64,000 nt of DNA, taken from Pyrinomonadaceae bacterium (GTDB taxonomy: Bacteria; Acidobacteriota; Blastocatellia; Pyrinomonadales; Pyrinomonadaceae). Location of the stretch: assembly GCA_030841105.1 (NCBI GenBank), contig JAVEDE010000037.1, forward strand, positions 1 to 64,000, in the 5' to 3' direction. The translations under genes and the position numbers were made by a program. Positions 63,463 through 64,000 of this stretch are shown here, one piece after another. The notes beneath the pieces were generated by a model. The model was given only the letters and a program-made list of their open reading frames with translations. It was not told the DNA's origin and did no database searches. Every line of letters begins with the position of its first letter. Position 1 is the stretch's first letter.

Positions 63463-64000
63463 TCACTGCCGCACGAACAACTCCTCTGCGTTCCAGAGCG
63501 AGAAGGGCGGGAGCGGGCTGGGGCGGTAGTTACCGACGCGCGTGTTGGCGGCGACGGCGATGTGACGCGTGACGATGGGGATGAGCGGCAGTTGCTCGGC
63601 CATCAACAGTTGGATGTCGCGGAAGATGGCGCGGCGTCGTTCGTGGTCAACTTCGTGCGCCTGCCGCGTGGTCAACTCGTCGAGCCGCGCTTCCCATTCG
63701 GTGGCGGGCTTCGTTTGTTTGGGATTCCAGAAGTGCTGCGGACTCGCGCTGCGCAGGAGGTCTGTGTAAGAGGACGGGTCGGGTTCGGAGGCCGACGTGC
63801 CGAAGAGCACGGCCTCGTAGTCGTAAGACTGGTTGATGCGCGCGGACAACTGCGCGTTCTCGATGGGCGCGACCTGCACGTTCATCCCCAGCTTCTTCAA
63901 GTCCTCTTGGATCACAATCGCGCTCTTGACGCGCACCTCGTTGCCGGCGGGCGCGATGATCGTGAACTCGACGCGCTGGCCTTTGGCGTCCTTCAACTCC
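63463..64000 (-). CDS. Oligopeptide/dipeptide ABC transporter substrate-binding protein, C-terminal part
   Basis: The frame is open to the right edge, so the N-terminus lies outside the window. The visible 178 residues match the C-terminal lobe of SBP_bac_5 proteins (DppA/OppA type): VEFTIIAPAGNEVRVKSAIVIQEDLKKLGMNVQ, then EAVLFGTSASEPDPSSY, and the closing LLMAEQLPLIPIVTRHIAVA (quoted in pieces). It would deliver peptides or similar solutes to an ABC importer. No permease gene is seen downstream on this strand. Confidence 0.85.
   Translation of the reverse strand, partial: ELKDAKGQRVEFTIIAPAGNEVRVKSAIVIQEDLKKLGMNVQVAPIENAQLSARINQSYDYEAVLFGTSASEPDPSSYTDLLRSASPQHFWNPKQTKPATEWEARLDELTTRQAHEVDHERRRAIFRDIQLLMAEQLPLIPIVTRHIAVAANTRVGNYRPSPLPPFSLWNAEELFVRQ

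Noticed and set aside
63452-63464. Small palindrome GAAGTTTAACTTC at the end of the binding-protein gene
   Set aside because: It is short, overlaps the stop codon and has no T run, so chance is sufficient.

Overview
The window is a stretch of high-GC bacterial chromosome (roughly 60-65 % G+C by eye) without rRNA, tRNA, prophage, insertion sequence or CRISPR array that I can recognise. Gene content points to a diderm, most likely an acidobacterium, possibly of the Blastocatellia: a large TonB-receptor-like protein with an N-terminal carboxypeptidase-regulatory domain and terminal Phe, two S9 peptidases, a MalT-like ATPase fused to a BTAD domain, CarD, and long multi-sensor kinases. This assignment is inference from family content, not from a marker gene.

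Layout. 1-5 kb: 3' end of mutS2, dnaG, and the primary sigma factor rpoD, which carries an in-frame TAG inside region 2. 5-7 kb: a B12-binding radical SAM protein. 7-10.3 kb (minus): an M3-like protein that seems to have lost its zinc site, aroB and a small membrane protein, preceded by a sigma-54-type promoter and a three-hairpin RNA candidate. 10.7-14.3 kb (minus): the c-di-AMP operon cdaA - small membrane protein - cdaR - glmM. 14.4-18 kb (minus): CDF cation transporter, M50 protease with CBS domains, mreB. 18.4-20.2 kb: a porin. 20.4-22.9 kb (minus): a membrane PAS-GGDEF-EAL protein. 23.3-32.2 kb: a phosphate island, DUF47-pit followed by pstS-pstC-pstA-pstB-phoU-phoB-phoR. 32.4-36.5 kb: carD and, convergent, a hybrid histidine kinase. 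36.9-40.2 kb: icd, purE, purK. 40.4-45 kb (minus): a DUF4097-like protein and a secreted sugar-dehydrogenase-like protein. 45-54.3 kb: S9 peptidase, TPR protein, TonB-type receptor, second S9 peptidase. 54.7-59.2 kb: a stand-alone MalT-type ATPase and a MalT-TPR-BTAD regulator. 59.5-62.5 kb: a subtilase with an octapeptide-repeat domain and SLH-like C-terminus. The window closes with a secreted Asn/Gly/Tyr-rich protein and the 3' part of an oligopeptide-binding protein gene.

Three layers of non-coding structure stand out. First, fourteen intergenic junctions are filled by inverted repeats whose arms are tandem heptamers. The words differ between sites (GTGACAA, GGTAAAG, GGATGAG, AAGTTTC, CCGTAGT and TGACGGC types) but the seven-base rhythm and hairpin architecture are shared. 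Four of them occupy junctions of the pst-pho operon and abut the next start codon. Second, 11-bp-period direct repeats resembling PHO boxes precede the porin, DUF47-pit and pstS, which suggests one phosphate regulon under the PhoB/PhoR pair encoded here. Third, a consensus -24/-12 element lies just upstream of a compact three-hairpin RNA candidate. All of these are read from sequence alone and are untested.
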